Shown: positions 1 to 11,764, counted from the stretch's first letter. The stretch is DNA of 64,000 nt from Paragorgia papillata (GCA_035771165.1 JAWNZC010000368.1:1092001-1156000); one strand, 5' to 3'. Notes: a model not told the origin generated them from the sequence alone. A program made the numbers and translations.

Positions 1-1135
1 TGACTATTCGGGATGTCTGCCTTCTTCCATTTTTATTCTTTGTTTGTTTTCTGTCTTTGTTCTCCAATTTCGCATATTTTGCAGTTTGTGTGCAACGGAC
101 CTTAACAGCATTCCCCCTTCAATCAAATTCACTATGGAATTACAAAATCAAGACAAATCTATTCCATTTTTGGACGTTTTGCTTTCCGTTAAACCAGATG
201 GGACTTTAAGTCATGCTGTGTATCGAAAACCAACACACACTGCCAGATACCTTAACTACACTTCATTCCATCATCCAAGTATCAAATCGTCATGTGCAAA
301 ACTCTCGTTCATCGAGCGCGAACAATTTGTGACGAAGAGCACCTTCAGGATGAATTAGATCACCTTAAGTTGGTTTTAACTAACAACGGTTTTCCTGGGA
401 AGATATTTCAAGCTTCTATGACACCTTCGGTACATCCGGAGCTGAATACTCAGTCCCAGCAAGAACCACCTTCAGTTTCTCTTCCGTACATCGGACCAGC
501 ATCCCACAAGATTGAGAGGATTCTAAATCGTGCTGGTATGAAGTTATTTCACAGTAGTCAACACAAATTGTTCAAGGTACTTTTCACACATAAAGATGAG
601 GTGGATAGCTTTTCTAAGCCTGGAGTGTATCGCATTCCGTGTGAGTGTGGCTTGGTTTACATCGGGGAAACGGGAAGAAATCTCTCAACTCGCCTGAAGG
701 AGCACAAGACATGTTGCATAAAAGCCCAACATGATAAATCTGCTGTAGCCAAACACGCTTGGAAGTATGACCATCGTGTTAAATGGGAAGAGTCGTCACT
801 CTTAGCCAACGACAAGCATTACTTCACGTGAAGAACAAGGGAATGTGTTGAGAGTGCAAAACATCACACTATTTCTCAGGAAGGACAGCCATTAAACAGC
901 ACGTGGTGTGCCCTATTCGGAGAACATTCTTGATTTTGTTTTGTAATTAATAAAATTAACGTGATACGCCATTGTATTCTTACGTGTTTTAATTGATCAG
1001 TTGCTTAGTTTATAAATGACGTGAGCCAACAACTTGTTGTCATTGCTCTGATGAAGGCCTGAGTCAACACGCCGAAAGCTTAGCAAAGAAATATTTTACG
1101 TGGTGTTTCCACAAAACTTATTTATATTACATTAT
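1..1135 (+). mobile_element. Penelope-like retroelement, 3' portion
   Basis: This is the 3' end of a Penelope-like element (PLE) entering from the left edge. It holds the RT C-terminus and the GIY-YIG endonuclease (described separately), then about 300 bp of non-coding 3' sequence. That tail carries a signature around 1050-1085 (CTCTGATGAAGGCCTGAGTC) that recurs in closely similar form near 42720-42765 and in inverted form near 15610-15655, so several PLE tails of one type lie in the window. The right boundary is approximate. Confidence 0.75.
44..831 (+). pseudogene. PLE reverse transcriptase C-terminus plus GIY-YIG endonuclease, frameshifted
   Basis: Two overlapping open frames form one broken coding region. 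The first (44-358) has the PLE RT tail, with IPFLDVLLSV, YRKPTHTARYLNY and an HHPSIKSS segment. The second (292-831) continues it and carries the endonuclease core CGLVYIGETGRNLSTRLKEH followed by an AKHAWKYDHRVKW segment. The frames join near the AAAA run at 298-301, where a single base appears to be missing. In intact PLEs the GIY-YIG nuclease nicks target DNA and the RT copies element RNA. The N-terminal RT lies outside the window. The frameshift and the stop at 829-831 suggest a dead copy. Confidence 0.85.
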
Positions 1136-1286
1136 CGCCATGAAAACTTTCAAAGAATTTAGGGATTGCCTGACAATCGACATTACGTTCCCGAGAATCG
1201 ACTGTTATTCAGCAGGCGTTTCTCCTCCTTCTCATTTCGCGCGCCCCCTTATGAAAGAGACTGGGAAAGAAATGCCTGTGAGGAGG

Positions 1287-1495
1287 TAGCCTGGTACCCT
1301 GGCCCAATTTCAAAAGAAATATGGGCCAGGTAACCACTAATCTCATTTTCGCGTCATCAGGGCTAAATCCACTTATGACGATTGCAATTTCACTCATAGC
1401 CACTAAAAACGCGCGAAATTTCAACCAATAGGAAAGCAGAAGTCTTCAGTGGTTACCTGGCCCAAATTCTTTGATTGGGCCAGGGTACCAGGCTA
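1287..1495. mobile_element. 209-bp MITE with 9-bp target duplication
   Basis: Perfect 21-bp terminal inverted repeats begin TAGCCTGGTACCCTGGCC. The element is flanked on both sides by GTGAGGAGG (1278-1286 and 1496-1504), a 9-bp target-site duplication. Subterminal copies of a GGCCAGGTAACCAC-type sequence also occur in opposite orientations. There is no coding capacity. A 9-bp duplication fits a Mutator-like (MULE) superfamily, but no transposase is present to confirm this. Confidence 0.85.
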
Positions 1496-1504
1496 GTGAG
1501 GAGG

Positions 1505-2565
1505 TAGATATCTACATGTAGGTTTACATATTTTCAATTACTACATGGGGTGCTATATTGTTTTTCCCAATATACAGTACGCCGAAAGCCTACAGTAACC
1601 TTAATCTAGTACAGAGTGTATACTATGTAATAATTTTCTTTCTTTTACTGACTACGTGTACATTAGTCTGGAATAGGGTACTGTACCATTTTTTGGGTCA
1701 TGGTTGTGAAGGTTTGGTGGTACACTCCTGAAATCCGAAGGGTACCCCTCCCAAATGAGTTTTACCGATTCAGAAGCTGCTGACAAAATTGGTACTTAGG
1801 GACAACAAAACTCAATGTCTCTTGAGTCAACAAGTGTTTTGTTATAGATTGTGCCAAAGGTTTAAGTGGGAAATTGTCAAAATAGCAAAGTGTTCTAACA
1901 ATTTTGGCCAGGCTTGTAGAAATAGGCACCAAGAAAAGAAAACCGAGAGGTGAACAGTAAGAAGTTATCTTTGACTGGCAAATTTCATTGCGTTTCGAAG
2001 AGTTGTTCTGAGGGGCTTATGGTATTTGCGAAATGAAACCGGAATTTGCGAAACGGTGAAAACATCTCAAATATCTCTAGTACCGTATTTCCTCTATTAT
2101 GTCCCCTCTCTCAATTAAGCCCCCTATCCAATAAGCCCTGGCCCTTCACGTAAAAGTCTACAATAACTATATTGAGTGTCCCACTCCAAAAAATCGTTTG
2201 GTTCTGCTCCAATATTTTCAGCATTTTTAGTTACTCTTACCTTGCAAAACCTTTTTATTCTTCTGTTAGCTGAAACCGCATAGTCGGGGCGTTGTGCATG
2301 TAGGAACTACAGTAGCGCCCAAAGTTCCCTGGAAGACTGGAAGTGTTGGTTTGATATAGAGACTGCCGATGTACTTCTCTATTTCGTATACGTTATAAAA
2401 ACAGTTATATATAGAAAACTAGGCTGTCAAAAACGAACTCAAAAACATTATTATATACTTCTCAAACTTTTTAACAGTTTACGTTCCAACAGTTTAAGTT
2501 CTGGAGACTTTATTAGGAGCTTTCAACTAGTGATACTTTGAAAGTACATGAATTTGCAAGAGACG
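1505..2565. other. No gene seen
   Basis: This 1.06-kb A+T-rich stretch has only short chance open frames and no splice-bounded coding segment that I recognise. It separates the MITE from the pentanucleotide satellite. Confidence 0.5.
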
Positions 2566-3129
2566 TACTGTACTGTACTGTACTGTACTGTACTGTACTG
2601 TACTGTACTGTACTGTACTGTACTGTACTGTACTGTACTGTGCTGTGCTGTGCTGTGCTGTACTGTACTGTACTGTACTGCGCTTCACTGCACTGTACTT
2701 TACTTTACTGTACTGCGCTTCACTGCACTGCACTGCACTGCACTGCGCTGCGCTGCGCTGCGCTGCGCTGCGCTGCGCTGCGCTGCGCTGCACTGCACTG
2801 CACTGCACTGTACTGCACTGCGCTTCACTGTACTATACTATACTGTACTGTACTGTACTGTACTGTACTGTACTGTACTGTACTGTACTGTACTGTACTG
2901 CGCTTCACTGTACTGTACTGTACTATACTGTACTGCGCTTCACTGTACTGTACTGTACTGTACTGTACTGTACTGTACTGTACTGTACTGTACTGTACTG
3001 TACTTCACTGTACTGTACTGTACTGTACTGTACTGTACCGTACCGTACCGTACCGTGCCGTGGCGTGCCGTGCCGTGCCGTGCCGTACTGTATTGCACTT
3101 CACTGCACTGTACTGTACTGTACTGTACT
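2566..3129. repeat. (TACTG)n pentanucleotide satellite, 0.56 kb
   Basis: This is an almost uninterrupted array of 5-mers. TACTG dominates, with local blocks of the variants TGCTG, CACTG, CGCTG (about 2746-2790) and TACCG/TGCCG (about 3037-3085). Variant blocks are clustered, as expected from local expansion after point mutation. All three plus frames are open because the 15-bp super-unit has no stop; this is not coding. The reverse complement is the CAGTA unit seen near 27.7 and 56.9 kb. Confidence 0.95.
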
Positions 3130-3419
3130 TTAACCAGTGATACAAACTAATCTGATGCAATTGTGAAACCTAACATTTGTGAAACTGGTAGCAAATACTT
3201 TCCGTTTAACTCAAAAAGCGTTGCCTACTTTTTGTGGTCTTGCTACTCTTTATTAACTACAATCATTGACAAAATTAGTTGAAACGACTTGAGCGAATCA
3301 TGCCATGTTAAATGTTAATTGCTAACTAATTTTTGCATAAATTGCTATCCCCCTGTTCCCCCTAGCTTTCAATGTTGTTACTCTAAACATGTAAATGTAA
3401 TGGCAAATAATCCAAATAG

Positions 3420-3510
3420 TCAAATAAAAGTAGCGTGCTGCGTAGGCAGTGTAGAAACAACAATCGAAATATAGTACGTTCTCTGTTTCGGCAGTATATC
3501 TAAACTTACT
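3420..3510 (-). repeat. Short interspersed repeat, inverted copy of 34356-34446
   Basis: The segment with GTAGCGTGCTGCGTAGGCAG and the following CGAAATATAGTACGTTCTCTG reappears in reverse complement near 34356-34446, where it follows a PLE-like tail signature (CTGACGAAGGGCCTTCGCTC). It is probably the terminal part of a PLE or a similar element. Confidence 0.55.
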
Positions 3511-3639
3511 ATATTTAAATGTAATGGCAGATGACTGAGTGCAAATTACACACGTTTTGAGCTGCACAACATTGAAGTGGGGGGAAGGGGGGACATTAAA
3601 ACCATTTCATATTAGCTTCATTTCAAGAATTTTGTCAAT

Positions 3640-3960
3640 GATTGTACATGTAATTTAAGCATTTGAGTTATGCTTTTTAGTAAAATTCAGCGGCAGAATG
3701 TGAAATTCAGTTAAATTCAGTGATGTATCTGAGGACAAAGTTGAAGGAAAGTTAAGGTAATATTTAAAATTAATATTTACAGATAGGTCATCACCTTCAT
3801 TTCAAAGTGAGCCTGAGTTTGCTGCTTTGAAATTTAGTAAAACATGTTGACATTGACATTATTATGTTGTAGGGAAGACTAATTGGTTTTGTTGGTTTTC
3901 TGAAAAAATCTTCACAAGAAAAAGGATGACAGGTAACTAGTTTAAGAGTTAGAGAAGGAA
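3640..3960 (+). pseudogene. Relic of the 52/53-kb linker-exon block
   Basis: The sequence around 3720-3760 matches the 3' half of the linker exons at 52052 and 53154 (ATGTATCTGAGGACAAAG, donor GGTAATAT). The following about 200 bp matches their downstream intron (CAGATAGGTCATCACC, then the CTGCTTTGAAATTTAGTAA segment). The exon equivalent is broken: the expected CAA before the donor reads TAA, and its 5' half and acceptor are not recognisable. I read it as a decayed third copy of the exon module. Confidence 0.65.
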
Positions 3961-4631
3961 TAGGGACATTTAAACGAGCGAAAATAAGTTAATAGTTTTT
4001 TTTGTGGGAAACCAGGCAAAGGATAAGACATGTTGTATAGTGCTACTCAGGTTTAAAGTGTAATCCAGTCAGGTTTTCTATTTCTGAAGTTACCACAACA
4101 CTTGTGAATGTCTCACTACATAGTAGGCATTTCCCCAAAGTCAAATTAACGAAATAGATGTCTCAGAGTATAATAGTGGTCTAGCTCTATTCTACAGAAA
4201 TTTGGAAATGACTAAAAGACTTTGAAAAGTTTAATTTTTAATTGGCATTGGCAAGTTTTCAAAAACCAATCAAACTCAAAACAGGAAGTTTCCAAAACAA
4301 CAGACGTGAGATTAACCCAAAATGTAGTAACTGAGAAAACGATGGCCTATATATCATTCTGATCTTTGCTGGGCTCTTCCGTTTGTACATGATTAAGTCA
4401 TTTTAAAGTAATATTCTTAAAACATTAAAGCTTAAAACCAAGGCCAACCGACAATTTAAAGAATATAAGATAAAACACAATCCGAAGACGAACATCTTAA
4501 AAACCCAAGATATGGATTAAGACAAGACAAAGATGAAACGGTTATATTTTGACTTTATTTCAAAGTCATCATCAGACCAAGTGACTAAAATTAAATATAA
4601 CGTTCTTTATACTCAAGGGAATAAAACAAAA

Positions 4632-4948
4632 TACTAACACACACAAACACTAACACTATTAACACTAACACTAAGCCTAACACTGACACTAACACTAACA
4701 CTAACACTAACACCAACACCAACACCAACACTAACACTAACACTAACACTAACACTAACACTAACACTAACACTAACACTAACACTAAGCCTAACACTAA
4801 CACTAACACTAACACTATTAACACTAACACTAAGCCTAACACTAACACTAACACTAACACTAACACTAACACTAACACTAACACTAACACTGACACTGAC
4901 ACTGACACTGACACTGACACTAACACTAACACTAACACTAACACTAAC
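4632..4948. repeat. (CACTAA)n hexanucleotide array
   Basis: About 320 bp of AACACT/CACTAA hexamers, with interspersed GCCTAA, CACCAA and CACTGA variants and three short TATTAAC interruptions. The complementary unit TTAGTG differs from the metazoan telomere repeat TTAGGG at one base. The open frames across it (Val/Ser/Leu runs on the minus strand) are repeat artefacts. Confidence 0.9.
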
Positions 4949-4949
4949 C

Positions 4950-6150
4950 GGGCTTAACTTTTTGGTGAGAGGCAGCGCGCTAACAGCACACGCCACCCGT
5001 GCTCCCCCTGGGTATTATATTTTTAAAATGAAACTCTTCCCAGATTTTGGGGCATGAAGAAAGAAATAAGCAAGTCAGCTGATACTGACGAAAAGACTTA
5101 CATTAATTTGAAAATTGGTCATAGAATCTCCCTTTAAGGAACCATTCAATTTTTCTTTGTCTGGGGTTAATTTATTAATTACATGTAATTAATAAATTAT
5201 ATGTCGGGGGATAATTTATAATTTATTACCAGTTTATCTCCCAACAGTTGAGTAGCAGAAGTAAGCAACTTATTACGAAGAGCTCCAATCTTAATCCAAT
5301 ATAACAGAAAATGTCTGGAATCCTCTTAGGGCACAATTTAAGCGGTCGTGAATGAATAACTTTTTAAAAAAAGAGAGATCATGGTTAGGTCCGCTATTAT
5401 TTGAGCTCCAGCGGGAGTAAAATATAGAACGGGAACATTTTTCAAACGGCATAAAGATTATTGTGAGCTGAAAAATTTTACAGTTACTTTAAAACGAGAT
5501 TATAAGGGTCAATTTATATGCACATAAAGTGATTGTAATTCGACGGCCATTTTTGAATAAGGCCTATGGAGAAATACGCATGTCAATTGGAAGATCGTTG
5601 CACTACGAACAGAAGGCAAACTAAAAATAACGTACACACTAAACAGTCGACCTGTTCGCGCGACTTAAGCGATTTTCTGCATGGGTTGCTGTTAGGTAAC
5701 CTAGAAAATCTATTGTATAATCCTTTGAATAAACTCTTGGAAAATCCTCATTCTGTAGCAGATTAGTCTTAGCCTGCTCTTAAAGGAGAGAAAGAGAGCC
5801 TGCGCCGACTGCATTCAGTTTTGACTTTTCGCCTTCAACTCTCAAGTGAGTATCATGACACGCTTAATTTATTAAGCGAAAATTGAGAACTGAAAATCTG
5901 ATCCAAACAAAACCAAAAAATATATATAATCTTTCGTAACGATAGCACAATACAGAGCACGATAAAACACAATTTGAAGTATAAAATAACTGGACAAATT
6001 TGATATTAACAAAACCAGACTAGTTTTAATAGCATTGCGTAATATTTATAACAAAGACAAGCCATGGATAAGTTGATTCGAAATTGCGTTGACCAATTAC
6101 ATTCTAGTTATATCCCAAAGGAAAACTTGTATTCTACAATCCAATGCATT
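4950..6150. other. No gene seen; probable intron or intergenic
   Basis: A+T-rich sequence without recognisable exons. It contains the perfect palindrome at 5168-5199. An open frame at 5566-5766 has no recognisable domain and no splice context. Confidence 0.45.
5168..5199. repeat. Perfect 32-bp A+T palindrome
   Basis: The 16-bp arm TAATTTATTAATTACA is followed directly by its reverse complement, with no loop. It may be a chance product of A+T-rich sequence or the centre of a decayed foldback element. Confidence 0.8.
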
Positions 6151-6165
6151 GTATTCTTTCCACAG

Positions 6166-6389
6166 GAGAAATCAGACCTAATATGGTGTCGGAAATCCCA
6201 TATCTTGTCAGAAAAGAAATCTGTCGGTCTTTGGATGTAAAACGACCTCTTTGTGGCGACTTTAAAACATTAGGTGGTATGGTAGGAATGACCACTGAAC
6301 AAATACATTCTATTTCTGAAAAGGAGAATCCAACTGATGAACAGTTTTTAATTTGTCAGCTTCTTCGGCATATAATAAAGAAACTTTGA
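6166..6389 (+). CDS. Death-domain exon, truncated, ending in a stop
   Basis: A CACAG acceptor ends at 6165; the exon then opens in phase 1 (G|GA). The peptide has the N-terminal half of a death domain: a VRKEICRSLDV helix, then DFKTLGGMVGMTTEQIHSI, which matches the family's D-[WF]-x-x-L-[AG]-x-x-x-G-[ML] core and the helix before NPTDEQ. The usual last helices (T-V-x-x-L-x-x-x-L-x-x-M-x-R-x-D) are missing. The frame runs through LLRHIIKKL to TGA at 6387-6389, and I find no donor before it. It could be a terminal exon of an upstream gene or a copy truncated by mutation. Death domains form six-helix homotypic bundles in cytoplasmic signalling. Confidence 0.65.
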
Positions 6390-6924
6390 AAGTATTACAC
6401 ACAGATTGAAGTTATTCAATAATTATTATAATTTACTGAAAATCCACGTGACCTAGAACACGATTATCGCCTCGAACTCACGGACGCTCTCTCTCCCCAA
6501 TTTACCTGCAGGGGAGAGCAGCGGCTGTACACAGGCTATTTGTTGTGATCATGCATGTATCCAATTCATCCCTATGAAATGTCCTCCAATTCTATTCTTT
6601 ATTTTGAGAGGCGATCAATTTTATCCCAACTCCTTGCAAAATTCAAAATGGCGGATTTATAAGGGTAAATTAAAATTTCAAATGACCCCTGTCACGTGAC
6701 AGAGCCCGCATTCTAGGTCTATTATTTCTATGTGTATAACGTATTAAACGTTTTATTTCGGTTTAATCGGAGAAGATTTTTATGTTTTGAACATTTTAGT
6801 TTTGAACCTTGAAAATAATTGAAATTGTCGTTGTTCTGTTGAGTGTCCTCTAGTTTCTACAATTGTTCTAGAATACTTAAATTAAACGTCTTTTCCATTC
6901 TTGTGATTTATATTTTCCTAACAG

Positions 6925-7209
6925 TCAGAAGTAATGAATCGTCGAAAATTCACGAGCTCAATGCTAATGTCTACATTGAAATATGTACGGAGTTAAACAA
7001 GCCAAAAAAGGGCAAAGATTACATAACGTTGGCTGGACACTTGGGATACCACATAAAAGATGTAAACTCATTTCAACTAAAAGACGATTCAGCAGATGCT
7101 CTCTTGGCTCATTGGGGAACTAAAGCTGAGAATGACGTTGAGAAGCTGATTACAATCTTGAAGAAAATGGAAAGGGATGATCTTGTTGAGATACTGGGCG
7201 GGAAAAAAG
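6925..7209 (+). CDS. Death-domain exon, complete domain
   Basis: Acceptor CTAACAG ends at 6924 and donor AAAG|GTATTT follows 7209. The 285-nt exon is phase 1 at both ends, about 95 residues. It covers a whole death domain: YIEICTELNKPKKGKDYITL (helices 1-2), AGHLGYHIKDV, then ADALLAHWG, and the diagnostic ending VEKLITILKKMERDDLVEIL. The YITL position replaces the usual W-R-x-L of helix 2. No ATG or signal sequence belongs to it: the hydrophobic stretch just upstream (6860-6920) is the intron's polypyrimidine tract read in frame. The product is probably one module of a multi-death-domain protein. Confidence 0.8.
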
Positions 7210-8740
7210 GTATTTTTTGTTTTGTTTTTTCAACTAAAGAAACCAGGAGCGAATGAAGCATTAACAAGGTCCTGGCATATTTACAGTTTTTTCAAGAACA
7301 CCTTTTTTCTTTCACCAGCCATTTCCGTAAGTAACGCCGACTTGAAGAATTACAAATGAAAACAGTAGACAAGCCATGCATGTCAAGTAACAATTAGTCT
7401 TATTATATAGCATGCATATGAGCTTTTGCGTAATCTGATTGGTTCCCTACTACCAGGCTATCAGCTCATATCTTGCTAGTAGAGGAAAAACAAGATGGTG
7501 GCATGTTTTTTTAAACTGCCGAAAAGAGTTGAAATTGACGGATTTTTATACAGAAAATCATCAACACCCTCAAAACAATGTATAAAAAAAAACATTGTGT
7601 AAAAATACATTAACAAATACACAATTTAGCATGTTAAATGGTAAAATTCACCTAAAAATTACGTCTTTTTACTTCAAAAACCAGACTAAATTAACGGGTT
7701 GATATTAATTTGTTGCCAAACAAAGAAACTCACGGTTAAAATCAAGCTTACAACACACATTTCGTAGGAGATTGCCTGTAAAGAGACTTTTTTTATTTAA
7801 ATAAGCATTTGGAGTAGTAAAAAGCATGCTCTTTTTCAAAAACAACCAACTAAGTAATTTAGTTTCACTGCCGAAGGTGTTTCAGTTTCATTTTTGCATG
7901 AAATCAAAACCTTTTTCACGACATCAACGCTATAAATATAAACAACTGACCCACCTTTTGACTTCATAAAGGTACCTTTTAATCTTTTTTGTTGATCTGC
8001 TTAACACATTTTTTGCCTCTCGAGCAACATTTATACAACATTTCGAAGCTGTTTACCGAACAGGTCAGCGAGAAACTCTATGTGAATGCATCATTACGCA
8101 TGGCGGAAGTATTGGTTGCCTATGCCGGAAGTTTGTTGTTTCAAACATTGTCTCTTGCACAATGTTTGAATACGTTGTATACGAACTCTCGTTGTATACG
8201 AACTAATAGCCAACTCGGCGAAGCGCCTCGTTGGCTATGAGCTCATATACGACTCGAGCTCATGGTATAACTGTTAATTATTAGGTGGTGCATCCTCCCA
8301 CATTTTGGACAACTCAGATAAATATTTTTGTTATCAAATCTTGTTATCAATAAGGCGAATCGGCATTTTAATAGGACCTCTTTGCTTATGTCTAAACTAC
8401 GAGATAAATTACTTAATTACCAGGTGAAATTTTAAACTTGTTTAACCGACTTAATTGGCTCGGCATGCAGTACCCGCCGGGATCCCGGCTCACCAGGCTG
8501 GCCTGTCTTCCATGTAATTGCAAATTGCTGCAAAACAGTGTTTATTATAGCTACCGGGATTTCGGATTTAATCTGCCATTCGGGCTAGCCAGCCAGCTCG
8601 CCTCGTGTAGCTCGCCTATGCAGGCATATAATATGGGGAGACAAAAACAATTTGGTGCTCATGAATTCTCTTCAAATACATAATATATCTTTTCAAATGC
8701 ATATACATATACAATATGTGCATGTACATTATAATATACA
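7210..8740. other. Intron or intergenic, no exon recognised
   Basis: A+T-rich. There is a G+C-rich patch at about 8455-8600 with CCCGCCGGGATCCCGGCTC and GCTAGCCAGCCAGCTCGCC. It resembles the interior of the inverted-repeat elements at 10970 and 19869 and is probably a remnant of that family. Open frames at 7989-8240 and 8438-8683 have no domain that I recognise. Confidence 0.45.
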
Positions 8741-8742
8741 TA

Positions 8743-8758
8743 CACATATACACATAAC

Positions 8759-8828
<70 letters not shown>

Positions 8829-8865
8829 GTATACGTATACGTATACGTATACGTATACGTATACG

Positions 8866-8919
<54 letters not shown>

Positions 8920-9031
8920 CACACATATACATATACATATTATATGTATATGTATATGTGTGTGTGTATATGTGTATGTATATGTATATGTATATTTACA
9001 TATTACATATTTACATATACATATACATATT

Positions 9032-9124
<93 letters not shown>
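8743..9124. repeat. (ACATAT)n hexanucleotide array
   Basis: About 380 bp of ACATAT/CATATA hexamers, with a central block of ACGTAT (about 8826-8870) and an inverted TATATG segment near 8941-8990. The arrangement is partly palindromic. Open frames in several phases (Ile-Tyr, Val-Tyr, Met-Tyr runs) are repeat artefacts. Confidence 0.95.
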
Positions 9125-9179
9125 GTGACAAAGAATTAGCCAATCAGATCAAAATAACAATAAATCAATAATGAGATGC

Positions 9180-10966
9180 GAAAAATTAGCCAATCAAATG
9201 AAAACAACAACAAATCAATAAGGAGAAAGACATTTCCTGTTTTTACCGTCAATTAGCAAAACAAGTAGCGGGTGTAAAAAGATAATGAGCGGGAGTTAAA
9301 AAATGGATAAAAAATGAAAACAATGTTTATGTCCGCCCATGCTAGACAAAAACACTGGCTTCAGAAGTGTTAAAAAAATTAAAGGAAAAACGTTCGTTGA
9401 GTCCGTGAGGATGAATGGTTCCAATTTGAAAATTTTGTCTTTTGCGGTTGTCATTATATACCACCAGAAATGGGTGCACGAACTTTCATGTCCGAAATAA
9501 GGTGGTTAAAATGTCGGACGGAAAGCTTGTCAACATCATTGTTCTTCACGGAACGAAGATGTTAAGCAAATCTGTCAGATAAACGTCTGGCAGTTTCACC
9601 AATATAAAGCATGCAACATTTATTGCAAGAAATACACTAAATGATGTTGGAAGGGGTGCATGTAAAGTTATGGTGAAAAACAAAATTAGATTTAGGTCCC
9701 GAAATACATGTAGCAGAGTTAAGAACACGTGTAACACCGGCTACGAGAGCAAGAAAAGATTTTTTCTAAGGGCACTACGCACTAAACCATCTCGAATGTT
9801 TTTATTACATCGAAAAGAGATCAATGGGTTATCGGTGAAAATAGCTGACGTTTCGGGGTCATTCTTTAGAATATGAAAATTGCTGCTAATGATATCCCTA
9901 ACTTTGTAATGAAAAGGATGAAATGTAAGAACTAATGTTTTTTTATTGTCCGAAACTCTTCCCAAAGGTTGTTTTAAATTGTCCTGTCGAGGAATACTAG
10001 ACGGTTTGTGAATAGCGGTGTCTAACATATTGGTAGGATAGCCACGCTGGACAAAAAAGATCTCATTTCGAAACATGTGGTCTCAAAATCTTTGTCATCA
10101 CTGCATAGGCGATAAAGTCGCATAAATTGAGAGTATGCATGGATTGGATTGTTTAGTGTGCTTGGGATGAGAGGATGAAAATAACAATTCTTTACAACTG
10201 ATCGATACCAAAATATTGAGGAACGACACAAAGGTTTCACTTATTTCCCATGTGAATTTGAGCGCTGTGTAGAAATCGTTAACATAATTAATAAATCTCT
10301 CTAAATTAACACGTGAGCACGATGCTGTTCCTAAACAATCACCTCCAGTGTATTGTTCAAAGATTTTTTTTCACCATAAGCAACAAAGAAGTTTGCGTAA
10401 CTGGGGGCCATTTTAGTACCCATGGCTACTCCACTAATTTGTTGGTAATGTTTACCATCAAATGAATAATTGTTGAGGGTGAGCACAAGTTCTGCCAAGC
10501 GAAGTAATGTAGCGGTGGGTGGTTCCAAAACATACAGTGCGTTGATTAAAGAAAAACTTAAAAAATAAATGAATAACTGATATTCTGGGAGTGGTGACTA
10601 TCAGGTTGGAGCCATTGCGGGCAATTGGCCGGCTTGAATAAGATTGTTAATGATGGTTTTAACAGTTTTCTTGAGTATGGGTGGAATCAAAATTTAACGC
10701 ATAAAAGGAGACGTCGCTGAGTTGACGAGGAGCTTCTTGTCGGTACAAATCAGCTCTCCAGACAACAACGGCACCACCTTTGTTTGCGCGTTTGATGACA
10801 ACGCTATTCCGACTTCGCAATGATTGAAACTAGAAGTTCATCTTTGTTGAGGTTGGAAGCCCTTTTGGGGCGTGAATGGTTTAATAGGTCAATTTCATTG
10901 CGGCACTGTCGAACAAAAGATCAATAGACGGAAATTGGCCTTCAGTTTTGATGCTCGCGTGTGAAT
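9180..10966 (-). pseudogene. Penelope-like element, RT to GIY-YIG, degenerate
   Basis: Reading leftward from about 10960, broken frames spell out a PLE. The N-terminal RT region comes first (SVVIKRANKGGAVVVWRADL, near 10750-10800). Next is the RT core with NNYSFDGKHYQQISGVAMGT and KMAPSYANFF (10331-10528), then NLERFINYVNDFYTAL and HPLIPSTLNNPIHAYSQFMR (10022-10240). The 9741-10076 frame follows (GYPTNMLDTAIHK, LTFHPFHYKVRDIIS), and finally an endonuclease remnant near 9540-9660 with ATKCC-type cysteines and LYIGETARRLSDRF when frames are joined. Multiple frameshifts make it inactive. The 9180-9365 tail matches the PLE tail at 57960-58205. The right end abuts an inserted inverted-repeat element at 10970. 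Confidence 0.85.
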
Positions 10967-11126
10967 TTAGGAGGTGTTTATATGGAGGCGAGCCAGCCCG
11001 GGTACCCAGGCTAGTCCGCTTTGCCGAGATCGTGCTTGTGCTGTTATTTCTTGTTAATTGCGGAGCCCTGAAAGTTAGCTTGTGGACGCAGCTAACTTTC
11101 AAACCGCTTTATATTCTGTGTGTGAT

Positions 11127-11251
11127 TTCGTTCGTTCGTTAGTTCGTTCGTTCGTTGGTTCGTTCGTTCGTTCGTTCGTTCGTTCGTTCGTTCGTTCGTT
11201 CGTTCGTTCGTTCGTTCGTTCGTTCGTTCGTTCGTTCGTTCGTTCGTTCGG
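11127..11251. repeat. (CGTT)n tetranucleotide microsatellite
   Basis: About 31 copies of CGTT with two early interruptions (TAGTT, TTGGTT). Arg/Ser/Phe/Val and Glu/Arg/Thr/Asn open frames across it are artefacts. Confidence 0.97.
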
Positions 11252-11764
11252 AATCAATAGCAAACGACATTTTTGACGCGACATTTTTAACGCGATGTTT
11301 GGAACGCCACATGGCACCGCTTTGTAGCACTGTGTCTGGTTTTCATCTTGTGTTCATATGAGAGCCGAGCCAGTTCGCCTAGATGAGATCTCGCTTACCC
11401 GGGCTGTTTTTTCCCCCTTGTAAGTACGATTGACCGGGCTAGCTCGCCAACCCGGGCTGGAATTAAATGCTTCGTACACGCGACAAAATTTGCTTATATC
11501 AGCTTTTTTGACATTAACAATTCACAAGTTCTGCTTGTTCATGTACAGTTCATATTTAAAACAATGAGGCTTCAGCCCCATTTACACGACACGAGTTTTT
11601 GGTACGGCATTCTTAAATTTCGGCACGCGGACCACTTTCCTTAAAATGGCCTGCTTAATAATAATACTGAATTACACAATTGTTTCGTACATTAAATGAA
11701 TTTAAATATTTCCATAATATAATAATAATTAATTTTCCAGGATACTATTAATTAAAAGGCGATT

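Noticed and set aside
2527..3150. Overlapping open frames of up to 200 codons (Tyr-Cys-Thr-Val-Leu)
   Set aside because: Pure product of the TACTG pentamer array; all three plus frames are open.
4591..4996. 117- and 120-codon minus-strand frames of Val/Leu and Ser/Val
   Set aside because: Direct translation of the (CACTAA)n array.
6843..6924. Signal-peptide-like start (LNVFSILVIYIFLTV) in front of the 6925 death domain
   Set aside because: The frame has no ATG there, and the hydrophobicity comes from the T-rich tract before a clear CTAACAG acceptor; it is intron.
8616..9171. Tyr-rich frames on both strands
   Set aside because: Translation of the ACATAT hexamer array.
11127..11251. CRISPR-like or protein repeat array
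   Set aside because: Simple 4-bp microsatellite without spacers.
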